DNA of 15,973 nt from WQZF01 sp031556405 (GCA_031556405.1 JAVBTC010000024.1:1-15973); one strand, 5' to 3'. Counted from the first letter of the stretch, positions 1 to 12,119 are shown. Translations and numbers: made by a program. Notes: a model not told the origin generated them from the sequence alone.

Positions 1-54
1 CCCCCCGCCCCCCCCCCCCCCCCCCCCCCCCCCGCCGGCGCCCCTCGGCAGCGC
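1..54. repeat. Poly-C homopolymer at the window edge
   Basis: Bases 8-33 are an unbroken run of 26 C, preceded by six C and one G and followed by a short GC-rich stretch. In the pilQ frame this reads as a proline-rich segment ending in AGAPRQR, without a stop. A homopolymer of this length at the very end of a sequence is a common sequencing or assembly artefact. A real proline-rich linker between the last N-domain and the secretin core cannot be excluded. Confidence 0.8.
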
Positions 55-993
55 ATGCTTTCCAAAAGAGGTAGCGCAGTTATCGATGGACGTACCAATA
101 TATTGTTCGTTCAGGATATTCCTTCGCGTCTAGAAGAAGTACGGAGGTTATTGAACAAGATCGATATTCCTGTTCGTCAGGTGATGATCGAGGCCCGTAT
201 TGTCGAGGCGGACGATAACTTCAGCCGAAATCTCGGCGTTCGTCTCGGTATCATCGACGTTAAGGGTGCCGAGGGAGGGCGTTCAATTGGTAGTGGGACA
301 AATGCTCCACGCTATACGATCGGTGGGCAGCTTTCGACTAATGCGTATTTGACCGGAGAATCCGGTACACAGCCAGCTTTTACCGATTCGCTGGGCGTTA
401 ATTTGCCAGCGGCCGCAATTAGCGGCTCACAACCGGGAGCAATTTCTTTTACACTGTTCAACGCAGCTAAGACAGTTTTCGTCAATACGGAACTCTCAGC
501 GTTGGAAGCGGATGGCCGTGGTAAGGTGATTTCCAGTCCGCGCGTGGTAACGGCAGACCAGAAAGATGCGCTGATCGAGCAAGGGGTTGAGCTTCCTTAT
601 CAGGAAGCGAGTTCTTCTGGTGCTACTTCCGTCAGTTATCGCAAAGCAGTGCTTTTGCTGCAGGTCAAGCCGCACATCACGCCAGATGGCAAAGTAATTA
701 TGACATTGAAAGTGAACAAAGACACGCCAAACACACAGCTTACCTCGGGGGCGGGAATCGCGATCGACACTAAGCATGTGGAGACCGAAGTGCTGGTTGA
801 AAATGGCGGTACCGTGGTAATTGGGGGTATTTATACTCAGACACTGCGCGATACGACGACCAAGATCCCGTTGCTTGGCGATGTACCCTACTTGGGTTGG
901 TTGTTCAAACAGAACAGCAAAGTCGACAACAAAACGGAATTACTGGTTTTCATTACCCCGCGGATTGTGGGTGAGGGTTTGTCGTTGCGTTGA
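1..993 (+). CDS. pilQ: Type IV pilus secretin PilQ, 3' part (5' end outside the window)
   Basis: PilQ forms the outer-membrane secretin ring through which the type IV pilus leaves the cell. The window holds only its C-terminal third, about 312 residues after codon 19. The stretch beginning MLSKRGSAVIDGRTN matches the end of the last N-domain, where family members usually read (I/M)LSKRGSAVVD, so the ATG at 55 is probably an internal codon and not a start. The linker DIPVRQVMIEARIVEA leads into the secretin domain. Its hallmarks are VISSPRVVTADQKDA, the VEN-GGTVVIGGIYTQ strand pair, and the C-terminal IPLLGDVPYLGWLFK followed by ELLVFITPRIV. The frame stays open back to base 1 and would encode a proline run from the poly-C, which may be an artefact. 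The pilMNOP genes expected upstream lie outside the window. G+C is lower than in the genes after 2360. Confidence 0.93.
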   Translation, partial: PPAPPPPPPPPAGAPRQRMLSKRGSAVIDGRTNILFVQDIPSRLEEVRRLLNKIDIPVRQVMIEARIVEADDNFSRNLGVRLGIIDVKGAEGGRSIGSGTNAPRYTIGGQLSTNAYLTGESGTQPAFTDSLGVNLPAAAISGSQPGAISFTLFNAAKTVFVNTELSALEADGRGKVISSPRVVTADQKDALIEQGVELPYQEASSSGATSVSYRKAVLLLQVKPHITPDGKVIMTLKVNKDTPNTQLTSGAGIAIDTKHVETEVLVENGGTVVIGGIYTQTLRDTTTKIPLLGDVPYLGWLFKQNSKVDNKTELLVFITPRIVGEGLSLR

Positions 994-1014
994 TCGGCAG
1001 CGATCTGAATAGAT

Positions 1015-1019
1015 GGAGG
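1015..1019 (+). promoter_or_regulatory. Ribosome binding site that decides the start of the Ig-like protein
   Basis: GGAGG lies eight bases before the ATG at 1028. The in-frame ATG at 1013 overlaps this motif and the one at 1022 is only two bases beyond it, so 1028 is the start with usable spacing. Confidence 0.6.
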
Positions 1020-1027
1020 GTATGGAA

Positions 1028-2251
1028 ATGATCAGGAAATGGAAATTATTGCTCTGCACGGTGCTTTTCGCTTTCTGCAGTATCACGGCGAATGCGCAAA
1101 TGGCAACTTTCGATAGTACGAGCAATGTATTGACGCTCAAGTTGCTGAAGTTTGGTAACGATTATTACACTGGTACCAAGGTGTATCTGGCGCCTAACGG
1201 CGTCTGGACGCTGCAGACGATTGGAGCGTCGGCGAGCGCCATGAGTAGTTCAGAGCCAGCGGTTTACAACAATTCCGATTCGACGGTGCGTTTGCCCTAT
1301 GTACTGGTTTCTGGCAGTCTTTTCAACAATCTGGTGCTGAGTTTGCCGCTGGATGGCCGCCCTTGGGCAGTGAATGATGCTGGGAATGTGATCACGACGG
1401 CGACTTCAGGAGAAGAAATCAGTTATCCCATTGTCTCTTCGGTTCCCAATAGTTACTCGGCTGTGGCCCTTTTGGTGTTGGCCAACGGGCAGACATGGCG
1501 CAGCGAAGCAGCTGGGGATTGTTTCAATGAGACCATGAAAAAGGCGCTGGATCAATCGTCGGACGTACTAATTTACCCTAGCAGCAGTGCGGGTAAATTC
1601 AATATGGATTTGACATTCAAAAACACTCTTGCGAGCTGTACTGTGTCGCCAGTTTCCGGGTTTCCTGTGAATCCATCAGGAGCGGATTTGCAGGTTTCTC
1701 CGAACACGATTACTGCAATGGTGGCAGAAACGGCCGATATCTATGTTACCGGCGGAACGCCGCCGTATTTTGCAACAGCTGACATGCCGAATATCATTTC
1801 CTATGCCTTTCAGCCGCGTAGCGCGGGGGAACCGGGGCAGACTTTGCGTGTATATATGAAGAGCGTAGGGAGCGCGACTCTCTCTGTATACGACTATATC
1901 GCCGCCAAGGCATCGCCTGTTACGGTCACTGTTGAGGACAATCCTTCGCTCGGACCACCGGAATTCTGGGTGAATCCGGCTTCGGTGGAGTTGGATGTCG
2001 GTCCGTCAAACCAATTTTCCGCCATGTTGTACGGAGGCGTGCCTCCATACAAACTGTTTTTCAATCCTACGCCGACGAACGTTATAGTGGAACCGTTTAA
2101 TGGTAACCAATCCCCAACGCGATTGAATATTATCCTTCAGAAAACAGTAAATATGGGTGATGTTACAACCTTCCTTCAGTTCGAGGATTCGGTTGGTCAG
2201 ATTGCAACCATGAAAATCGAGATAAGTGGCGCAGGTGGCATTTTTAAATGA
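1028..2251 (+). CDS. Secreted protein with two Ig-like repeats, linked to pilQ (function unknown)
   Basis: I do not recognise a named family. The protein has 407 residues from the ATG at 1028. In-frame ATGs at 1013 and 1022 are less well placed relative to the GGAGG motif. Residues 1-23 form a clear signal peptide: positive MIRKWK, a hydrophobic core, and ANA before Q24, a signal peptidase I type site. No lipobox is seen. The N-terminal half (about 24-215) is unassigned and carries two cysteines, in GDCFNET and LASCTVS, that could form a disulfide. Two similar beta-rich modules of about 94 residues follow. Each starts with a short VSP/VNP strand and contains a GG(T/V)PPY motif, at residues 242-247 and 336-341. 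The protein is therefore probably periplasmic or surface-exposed. It starts 34 bases after pilQ and ends just before a strong terminator, so co-transcription with pilQ is likely. A role in pilus assembly or adhesion is inference from position only. Confidence 0.85.
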   Translation: MIRKWKLLLCTVLFAFCSITANAQMATFDSTSNVLTLKLLKFGNDYYTGTKVYLAPNGVWTLQTIGASASAMSSSEPAVYNNSDSTVRLPYVLVSGSLFNNLVLSLPLDGRPWAVNDAGNVITTATSGEEISYPIVSSVPNSYSAVALLVLANGQTWRSEAAGDCFNETMKKALDQSSDVLIYPSSSAGKFNMDLTFKNTLASCTVSPVSGFPVNPSGADLQVSPNTITAMVAETADIYVTGGTPPYFATADMPNIISYAFQPRSAGEPGQTLRVYMKSVGSATLSVYDYIAAKASPVTVTVEDNPSLGPPEFWVNPASVELDVGPSNQFSAMLYGGVPPYKLFFNPTPTNVIVEPFNGNQSPTRLNIILQKTVNMGDVTTFLQFEDSVGQIATMKIEISGAGGIFK

Positions 2252-2270
2252 TTTGCTGAGCCATCCATTT

Positions 2271-2308
2271 ACATGAAAAAAGGCGCTTGTTAGCGCCTTT
2301 TTTCATGT
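2271..2308. terminator. Bidirectional intrinsic terminator, perfect 17-bp stem
   Basis: The arms acatgaaaaaaggcgct (2271-2287) and agcgccttttttcatgt (2292-2308) are exact reverse complements around a TGTT loop. The core GGCGCT/AGCGCC is followed by six T on the + strand and, by symmetry, six T on the - strand. It separates the pilQ unit from aroK. Confidence 0.92.
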
Positions 2309-2359
2309 ATGTTTCAACGTGTTTTCGAGCCGTGCTGACATGATGGCACAATCCGGGGT

Positions 2360-2893
2360 ATGACGAAATTTTCCAATATTTATCTCGTGGGCCTGATGGG
2401 GGCCGGTAAGACGACGGTCGGAAAGCGTCTGGCGCGCAAGCTGAACTGGGAGTTTTACGATTCCGACCACGAGATCGAGGCGCGGACGGGGGCGCGGATT
2501 CCGATCATTTTCGAAATCGAGGGCGAAGCCGGGTTTCGGTTGCGCGAAGCGCGGGTGATCGAAGAATTGACGAAGCTGACCGGTATCGTGTTGTCTACGG
2601 GGGGCGGTGTGGTTTTGAATGCGGACAACCGAGCGCGGTTGAAAGAAAATGGGTTCGTCGTTTACCTTGATACGCCGCCGGAATTGCTCTGGGAACGTAC
2701 GCGTCTCGATCGCAACCGGCCTTTGCTGCAAACTCCCGACCCGTTGGGGCGGCTGAGGGAGTTATATACGGAGCGCCACCCGCTGTATTGCGAGGTGGCG
2801 GATATGGTGCTCGATGCGAAACGCTATAACGCGCACAGCGCGGTGCAGCACCTGGTGAAGGAAGTGGAGGAAGGATTCAGATGCAGACGTTGA
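2360..2893 (+). CDS. aroK: Shikimate kinase
   Basis: Cytoplasmic enzyme that phosphorylates shikimate with ATP to shikimate 3-phosphate, the fifth step of the shikimate pathway. It has 177 residues, the usual length. The P-loop GLMGAGKTT is at 11-19 and the DSD of the shikimate and magnesium site at 34-36. The substrate-binding arginine lies in FRLRE near 60, the GGG motif is at 81-83, RNRPLL (lid region, R120) at 118-123, and the conserved ERHPLY arginine at 139. The ATG at 2360 has only a weak G-rich stretch in front, but no upstream start is in frame: the ATGs at 2340 and 2343 are in other frames. The last 13 bases overlap aroB, so the two are probably translationally coupled. Because a strong terminator lies just upstream, aroK should have its own promoter in 2309-2359; I could not identify a convincing one. 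Confidence 0.96.
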   Translation: MTKFSNIYLVGLMGAGKTTVGKRLARKLNWEFYDSDHEIEARTGARIPIIFEIEGEAGFRLREARVIEELTKLTGIVLSTGGGVVLNADNRARLKENGFVVYLDTPPELLWERTRLDRNRPLLQTPDPLGRLRELYTERHPLYCEVADMVLDAKRYNAHSAVQHLVKEVEEGFRCRR

Positions 2894-3987
2894 TACAGAC
2901 ATTGACGGTGGCGCTTGGCGAACGTTCTTATCCGATTCACATCGGCAGCGGCCTGCTGGCGCAGGTGGAGTTGCTGTTGCCGCATTTGCGCCAGAAAAAG
3001 GTCGCGCTCGTCAGCAATACGACGGTGGCGCCGCTTTATCTGGCGTCTTTCGCTGCCGCCTTGCGCGCGGCGGGCATCGAGGTGATCGAGATTCTGCTCC
3101 CCGACGGGGAAGAGCATAAGAACTGGCAGACGCTCAATCTCATTTTCGATGCGCTGCTGGAGCGGCGTTGTGAGCGTAATACCACGCTGGTGGCATTGGG
3201 CGGCGGCATGATTGGGGATATGGGCGGGTTCGCCGCGGCTTGTTACCAACGCGGGATGCCATTCATCCAGGTGCCGACGACCCTGCTTGCCCAGGTCGAT
3301 TCCTCGGTGGGCGGCAAGACGGCGATCAATCATCCGCTCGGGAAGAATATGATCGGCGCCTTTTATCAGCCGCGTCTGGTACTGGCCGATGTCGGTACGC
3401 TGAACACGTTGCCCGAACGCGAGGTGTGCGCGGGCTTGGCCGAGGTGATCAAATACGGGCTGATCCGCGACCTGCCGTTCCTGGAATGGCTCGAGGCCAA
3501 TATGGAGCGCCTGCGTGCGCGCGATCCGGAAGCGCTGACCGAGGCCATCGTCCGTTCCTGCCGGAACAAGGCGGAGGTGGTCGCGCTGGACGAGCGTGAA
3601 ACGAGCGCGCAGGGAGAACGCGCGCTGCTCAATCTCGGCCATAGTTTCGGGCACGCGATCGAGGCCGGAATGGGGTACGGCCAATGGCTGCACGGTGAGG
3701 CGGTCGCGGCGGGGATGGTGATGGCGGCGGATCTGTCCCGGCGTCTGGGCTGGATCGGTGCCGCCGAGGTTGCGCGGGTCGAGCGTCTTCTGGCGCGCGC
3801 CGGCTTGCCCGTGCGCGCGCCGGCTTTCCCCGTGGCGCGCTATATTGAACTGATGAGCCACGATAAAAAGGTGAGCGACGGCAGATTGCGGCTGGTGCTG
3901 CTTCGGGTGCTGGGACGCGCGGTGTTGAGCGATGCCGCTTCGGAAGCCGATATCGGCGCGACGATCGAGGCGTGTTGCGAGCATTGA
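2881..3987 (+). CDS. aroB: 3-dehydroquinate synthase
   Basis: Cytoplasmic NAD- and metal-dependent enzyme that cyclises DAHP to 3-dehydroquinate, the second step of the shikimate pathway. It has 368 residues, typical length. NAD-binding motifs seen are PDGEEHKNW (74-82) and GGGMIGDMGGF (107-117). The QVPTTLLAQVDSSVGGKT block covers 130-147. The three metal ligands expected for the family are present: E188 in AEVIKYG, H254 in LNLGHSFGHAIE and H271 in LHGEAVAAGM. The ATG at 2881 overlaps the end of aroK by 13 bases and is preceded by a strong purine-rich site, GGAGGAAGG at 2866-2874, which settles the start. dgt begins nine bases after its stop. Nothing in it looks unusual. Confidence 0.97.
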   Translation: MQTLIQTLTVALGERSYPIHIGSGLLAQVELLLPHLRQKKVALVSNTTVAPLYLASFAAALRAAGIEVIEILLPDGEEHKNWQTLNLIFDALLERRCERNTTLVALGGGMIGDMGGFAAACYQRGMPFIQVPTTLLAQVDSSVGGKTAINHPLGKNMIGAFYQPRLVLADVGTLNTLPEREVCAGLAEVIKYGLIRDLPFLEWLEANMERLRARDPEALTEAIVRSCRNKAEVVALDERETSAQGERALLNLGHSFGHAIEAGMGYGQWLHGEAVAAGMVMAADLSRRLGWIGAAEVARVERLLARAGLPVRAPAFPVARYIELMSHDKKVSDGRLRLVLLRVLGRAVLSDAASEADIGATIEACCEH

Positions 3988-3996
3988 CGGTCTTTC

Positions 3997-5187
3997 ATGA
4001 GCGAAACCCGGTACGAATCGATGCGCTACGACCCGGCACCCTATGCTGTCGGCGAGGATCATTCGCGTGGGCGCCGGCATGCGGAGGAAAAACCGGCATG
4101 GCGTACCGAGTTCCAGCGCGACCGTGATCGCATCGTCCATTCCGCCGCATTCCGCAAGCTGGAATACAAGACGCAGGTCTTCGTCAATCATGAGGGCGAT
4201 CTATTCCGAACGCGGCTCACGCATACGCTGGAAGTGGCGCAGATTGCCCGCGGCATCTGCCGTGCGTTGCGTCTGAACGAGGATCTGGCCGAGGCCATCG
4301 CGCTCGCGCATGATCTCGGACATACGCCATTCGGACATGCCGGGCAGGATGCGTTGAACGAATGCATGCGTCCTTATGGCGGCTTCGAGCACAACCTGCA
4401 GAGCCTGCGCACGGTCGATCTGCTGGAGCAGCGTTACGCCGCTTTCGATGGATTGAATTTGACCTTCGAGACGCGCGAGGGCATCGTCAAACATTGCTCG
4501 CCGGAAAACGCGCGCCGGCTCGGCGAGCTCGGCGAACGTTTTCTGCGCGGTGGCCAGCCTTCGCTGGAAGCGCAGGTGTGCAATCTCGCCGATGAAATCG
4601 CCTATAACAATCACGATGTCGACGACGGGCTGCGTTCCGGCCTGATTACCCTCGAACAATTGCGCGAAGTGCGGCTGTTCGCGCGCCACTGTGCCGCCGT
4701 GGAATCCGAATATCCGGAATTGCGCGGACGGCGTCTAATCCATGAAACCGTGCGCCATATCATCAATACGCTGGTGTGCGACCTGATCGACACCACTTCG
4801 GCGCAGCTCGCCGAAGCGGCGCCGCGCTCTCCGGACGAGGTGCGCGCCGCGCCGCGGCTGGCGGCATTTTCCGCGCCGCTGCTGGAAGAGAGCCGGGAAT
4901 TGAAGCGTTTCCTGCGCGTCAATCTGTACCGGCATCATCAGGTGCTGCGGATGACGAACAAGGCGCAGCGGATCATCGCCGACCTGTTCGATGCGTTTCT
5001 TTCCATGCCGCAGCTTTTGCCGCCGCAATACCAGGTACGGGGCGTATCCGAAGAAACGAAAAGCGGTGCGGAGAGCGGTGCGGAAAGCGGCATTCAGGCG
5101 CGCGCGGTCGCCGATTACATCGCCGGTATGACCGACCGCTATGCAATCAAGGAGCATCGGCGTTTATTCGAAGTCGGCGAGATGTAA
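3997..5187 (+). CDS. dgt: dGTP triphosphohydrolase-like HD-domain protein
   Basis: Member of the deoxyguanosinetriphosphate triphosphohydrolase-like family, HD phosphohydrolases that split dNTPs into a deoxynucleoside and triphosphate. The N-terminal region has RDRDRIVHSAAFRKLEYKTQVF (41-62), typical of the family. The metal-binding HD residues are H76 (LTHTLEVAQIAR), H105-D106 (ALAHDLGHTPFGHAG) and a later aspartate, D199, in DEIAYNNHDVDDGL. At 396 residues it is slightly longer than most relatives. Part of the excess is a small SGAE-SGAE-SG repeat at about 356-364, just before the C-terminal helix QARAVADYIAGMTDRYA. The ATG at 3997 follows the aroB stop by nine bases. Its place after aroB is the standard betaproteobacterial order. 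True substrate preference cannot be read from the sequence. Confidence 0.94.
   Translation: MSETRYESMRYDPAPYAVGEDHSRGRRHAEEKPAWRTEFQRDRDRIVHSAAFRKLEYKTQVFVNHEGDLFRTRLTHTLEVAQIARGICRALRLNEDLAEAIALAHDLGHTPFGHAGQDALNECMRPYGGFEHNLQSLRTVDLLEQRYAAFDGLNLTFETREGIVKHCSPENARRLGELGERFLRGGQPSLEAQVCNLADEIAYNNHDVDDGLRSGLITLEQLREVRLFARHCAAVESEYPELRGRRLIHETVRHIINTLVCDLIDTTSAQLAEAAPRSPDEVRAAPRLAAFSAPLLEESRELKRFLRVNLYRHHQVLRMTNKAQRIIADLFDAFLSMPQLLPPQYQVRGVSEETKSGAESGAESGIQARAVADYIAGMTDRYAIKEHRRLFEVGEM
5062..5090 (+). repeat. Short in-frame 12-base tandem repeat within dgt
   Basis: The unit AGCGGTGCGGA(G/A) occurs at 5062-5073 and 5074-5085, with a partial third copy at 5086-5090. It encodes SGAE twice and then SG. 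Because the unit is four codons, copy-number change would keep the frame. Confidence 0.8.
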
Positions 5188-5313
5188 TATTTTCCACATT
5201 TAAAATTTAATTTATCCAAAAAACTCACTACTATTGATGGTATAAATTTCACATAAATTTGGAATTGGCAGGCGGAGTGAAACCGTCCCGTTCCTCCGTT
5301 CCACACCGCGCAT

Positions 5314-5330
5314 TGCACCGTTTTGGTGCG
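5314..5330 (+). promoter_or_regulatory. NtrC-box-like palindrome with an overlapping second dyad
   Basis: TGCACCGTTTTGGTGCG matches the known NtrC (NR-I) binding pattern TGCACC-N5-GGTGCA except for the last base. The inner arms GCACC and GGTGC are exact. The left arm can pair in a second way: ATTGCACCG (5312-5320) is the exact reverse complement of CGGTGCAAT (5329-5337). The position upstream of gltBD, a nitrogen-assimilation operon, supports a regulatory role. Binding by NtrC is inferred from consensus similarity. Confidence 0.55.
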
Positions 5331-5385
5331 GTGCAATATCTTGAAGCCCCTGCGTCTTCGGGTTATATTTCCCTGTTCCCCAATG

Positions 5386-5424
5386 GAAAAGCCGTCTCCA
5401 GTCTTTATATGGACCGGGCTTTTC
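5386..5424 (+). other. Stem-loop in the gltB leader
   Basis: GAAAAGCC (5386-5393) and GGCTTTTC (5417-5424) are exact reverse complements. Inside, TCCA (5397-5400) can pair with TGGA (5410-5413), giving a two-tier hairpin. It could be a transcript structure or a terminator-like element; no function is shown. Confidence 0.4.
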
Positions 5425-5670
5425 ACGCCGTCCGGCGCCGGGGGCCGCCGCTGTTGTGCTTTGACGCTTCGTTGGGCTCGATTCGCGTGCCGGATGTTTT
5501 GTGCCGAATTTTCGCGCCGGGCTTTTTTATTCCGGCTTTCGATTTCTGTTTCCGGGTCCGCAAGGGATTTTTCGCGGCCGCGCATCGCGCCGGTTCGTGT
5601 CCGTTGCCGGCCTTCGCCGCGTGTCGCCGCCGGTGGATCGGGAAACATGGTAACTGCGGCGGTAATTACG

Positions 5671-5674
5671 AGGA
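5671..5674 (+). promoter_or_regulatory. Ribosome binding site supporting the GTG start of gltB
   Basis: AGGA stands seven bases before the GTG at 5682. The next candidate, the ATG at 5691, would be 16 bases away, which is too far. Confidence 0.5.
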
Positions 5675-5681
5675 TGCAATC

Positions 5682-10406
<4,725 letters not shown>

Positions 10407-11879
10407 ATGGGCAAGCCGACCGGATTTCTCGAATACGGCCGCGTGGCCGAGGATTACGCGCCGGTCGCCGCGCGCGTCAAGAACTACAAGGAATTCGTGC
10501 TGCGCCTTTCCGACGCAGATGCGTCGGTGCAGGGCGCGCGCTGCATGGATTGCGGCATTCCGTTCTGCAACAGCGGCTGCCCGGTCAACAACCTGATTCC
10601 CGACTGGAACGATCTCGTTTATCGCGGCGGCGAGGAAAACTGGCGCGAAGCGCTGCGGGTGCTGCACGAAACCAACAACCTGCCCGAGGTCACCGGCCGC
10701 ATCTGTCCGGCGCCGTGCGAGGCGGCGTGTACGCTGGGCATCAACCAGGACCCGGTGGGCATCAAGTCGATCGAGCGCTATATCGCCGACAAAGGCTGGC
10801 AGGAAGGCTGGATCAAGCCGCAGCCAGCGGCGCGGCAAAGTGGGAAAAAAGTCGCCATCATCGGTTCCGGCCCGGCGGGGCTGGCGGCGGCGCAGCAACT
10901 GGCGCGGGCCGGGCACGAGGTGACGGTGTTCGAGAAGAACGACCGCATCGGCGGCCTGCTGCGCTACGGAATTCCCGATTTCAAGCTGGAAAAATCCGTG
11001 CTCGACCGCCGCATCGCGCAGATGGAGGCCGAAGGCGTGCGTTTCCGCACCGGCGTGCTGGCCGGCGCGCCGGAACTGCCGGCCGGAATCTGCAACGATG
11101 CCAAGGAGCGGATCGCCGCCGAGACGCTGAAGAAGGAATTCGATGCCGTCATTCTCGCCGCCGGTTCCGAAGTGCCGCGCGAACTGCCGGTCCCCGGCCG
11201 TGAATTGCGCGGAATTCATCCCGCGCTGGAATTGTTGATCGCGCAGAACCGGCAAGTCGCCGGCGGTGTCGCGAACCCGATCGACGCGAAGGGGAAACAC
11301 GTGGTCGTCATCGGCGGCGGCGATACCGGTTCCGACTGCGTCGGCACCTCCAACCGCCACGGCGCCGTGTCGGTGACGCAGCTCGAATTGATGCCGATGC
11401 CGCCGCAGGAAGAAAACAAGGAACTTACCTGGCCGTACTGGCCGTACAAGCTGCGCACTTCCTCGTCGCACGAGGAAGGCTGCGAACGCGATTTCGCCAT
11501 CACCACCCGCGCGTTCGTCGACGACGGCAACGGCGCCGTCAAGGCGCTGAAGGTCGCGCGCGTCACTTGGGGCGAGGGGGAAATGAGTGGGAAAATGAGC
11601 GAAATCCCCGGTTCGGAACAGGAACTTCGCGCCGACCTCGTTTTCCTGGCAATGGGGTTCGTTCATCCGGCGGCCTCGCTGCTGGACGCTTTCGGTATCG
11701 AGCGCGACGGGCGCGGAAATGCCAGGGCGGCGACCGACGGACCCGGGGCCTATGCCACCAACGTGCCCGGCGTCTTTGCCGCCGGTGATGTTCGCCGCGG
11801 CCAGTCGCTGGTCGTCTGGGCGATCCGCGAGGGGCGGCAATGCGCGCGCGAGGTGGACCGCTTCCTGCGCGGCGGATAG
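10407..11879 (+). CDS. gltD: Glutamate synthase (NADPH), small subunit
   Basis: Small (beta) subunit of GOGAT, which takes electrons from NADPH through FAD to the iron-sulfur centres and on to GltB. It has 490 residues. The N-terminal domain carries two cysteine groups for 4Fe-4S clusters: C46, C49, C54 and C58 (CMDCGIPFCNSGC), and C100, C104 and C108 (RICPAPCEAAC). The FAD-binding glycine motif IIGSGPAG is at 151-158. The second nucleotide-binding motif VVVIGGGDTGSDC starts at 299. The C-terminal VPGVFAAGDVRRGQSLVVWAI closes the FAD site. The protein is slightly longer than usual around EGEMSGKMSEIPGSEQEL (about 390-407). It follows gltB with no gap and ends just before a terminator, so gltBD forms a two-gene unit. 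Confidence 0.97.
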   Translation: MGKPTGFLEYGRVAEDYAPVAARVKNYKEFVLRLSDADASVQGARCMDCGIPFCNSGCPVNNLIPDWNDLVYRGGEENWREALRVLHETNNLPEVTGRICPAPCEAACTLGINQDPVGIKSIERYIADKGWQEGWIKPQPAARQSGKKVAIIGSGPAGLAAAQQLARAGHEVTVFEKNDRIGGLLRYGIPDFKLEKSVLDRRIAQMEAEGVRFRTGVLAGAPELPAGICNDAKERIAAETLKKEFDAVILAAGSEVPRELPVPGRELRGIHPALELLIAQNRQVAGGVANPIDAKGKHVVVIGGGDTGSDCVGTSNRHGAVSVTQLELMPMPPQEENKELTWPYWPYKLRTSSSHEEGCERDFAITTRAFVDDGNGAVKALKVARVTWGEGEMSGKMSEIPGSEQELRADLVFLAMGFVHPAASLLDAFGIERDGRGNARAATDGPGAYATNVPGVFAAGDVRRGQSLVVWAIREGRQCAREVDRFLRGG

Positions 11880-11927
11880 CGGCTCGGGTAGCGGCTCAGA
11901 TACAGGCCGAAATGGCGGGCGGATCGT

Positions 11928-11963
11928 AACGGGCGGCTGATGAGTCCATATGCCGCCCGTTTT
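11928..11963 (+). terminator. Intrinsic terminator after gltD
   Basis: AACGGGCGGC (11928-11937) and GCCGCCCGTT (11952-11961) are exact reverse complements around a 14-base loop. The right arm runs into a T-tract of four (11960-11963). The stem is GC-rich; the short T-tract makes efficiency uncertain. Confidence 0.75.
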
Positions 11964-12119
11964 CATTCCCTCTCTGGGATTAAGGTTCGCGCGGTGTTTG
12001 TATAAAGCATTTTCCTGCCCCTTGCCTTGTGGCATAGTAGCGGTTGTCCATCTGGGGCGATGGGGGGAAAAATGGACTTGGAATTGCAGCGCTCGTTCCA
12101 TTTGAGTGGGGGGAGCGGC

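Larger units (their letters stand above)
5188..5681 (+). promoter_or_regulatory. 494-base non-coding leader of gltBD
   Basis: No gene is supported here. The gltB frame is open back to 5259, but the 141 extra residues have no glutamate synthase features and would displace the catalytic cysteine from the N-terminus. Bases 5188-5268 are strongly AT-rich and include the 8-base direct repeat ATAAATTT at 5242-5249 and 5253-5260, eleven bases apart. An NtrC-box-like palindrome lies at 5314-5330. A stem with 8-bp arms (5386-5393 with 5417-5424) follows, and T-runs occur near 5521-5527. I found no convincing -24/-12 sigma-54 promoter (GG-N10-GC) and no clear -35/-10 pair. The length and the inverted repeats suggest a regulated untranslated leader, which is inference. 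Confidence 0.55.

Noticed and set aside
2335..2352. CTGACA and CACAAT as the aroK promoter
   Set aside because: The two hexamers are only six bases apart. With proper spacing, the -10 for CTGACA would fall on the aroK start codon.
2824..4191. 455-codon open frame on the minus strand opposite aroB
   Set aside because: Antisense shadow of a well-conserved aroB, with no domain seen.
5259..5681. N-terminal extension of gltB from a TTG at 5259
   Set aside because: It would add 141 residues before the propeptide. GltB needs its cysteine close to the N-terminus, and a ribosome binding site precedes the GTG at 5682.
12001..12006. TATAAA as a -10 box
   Set aside because: No acceptable -35 hexamer lies 16-18 bases upstream.
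12030..12048. TGGCAT...GGTTGTC as a sigma-54 promoter for the winged-helix gene
   Set aside because: The distance between the GG and the downstream TTG is wrong by three bases and the GC doublet of the -12 box is missing.
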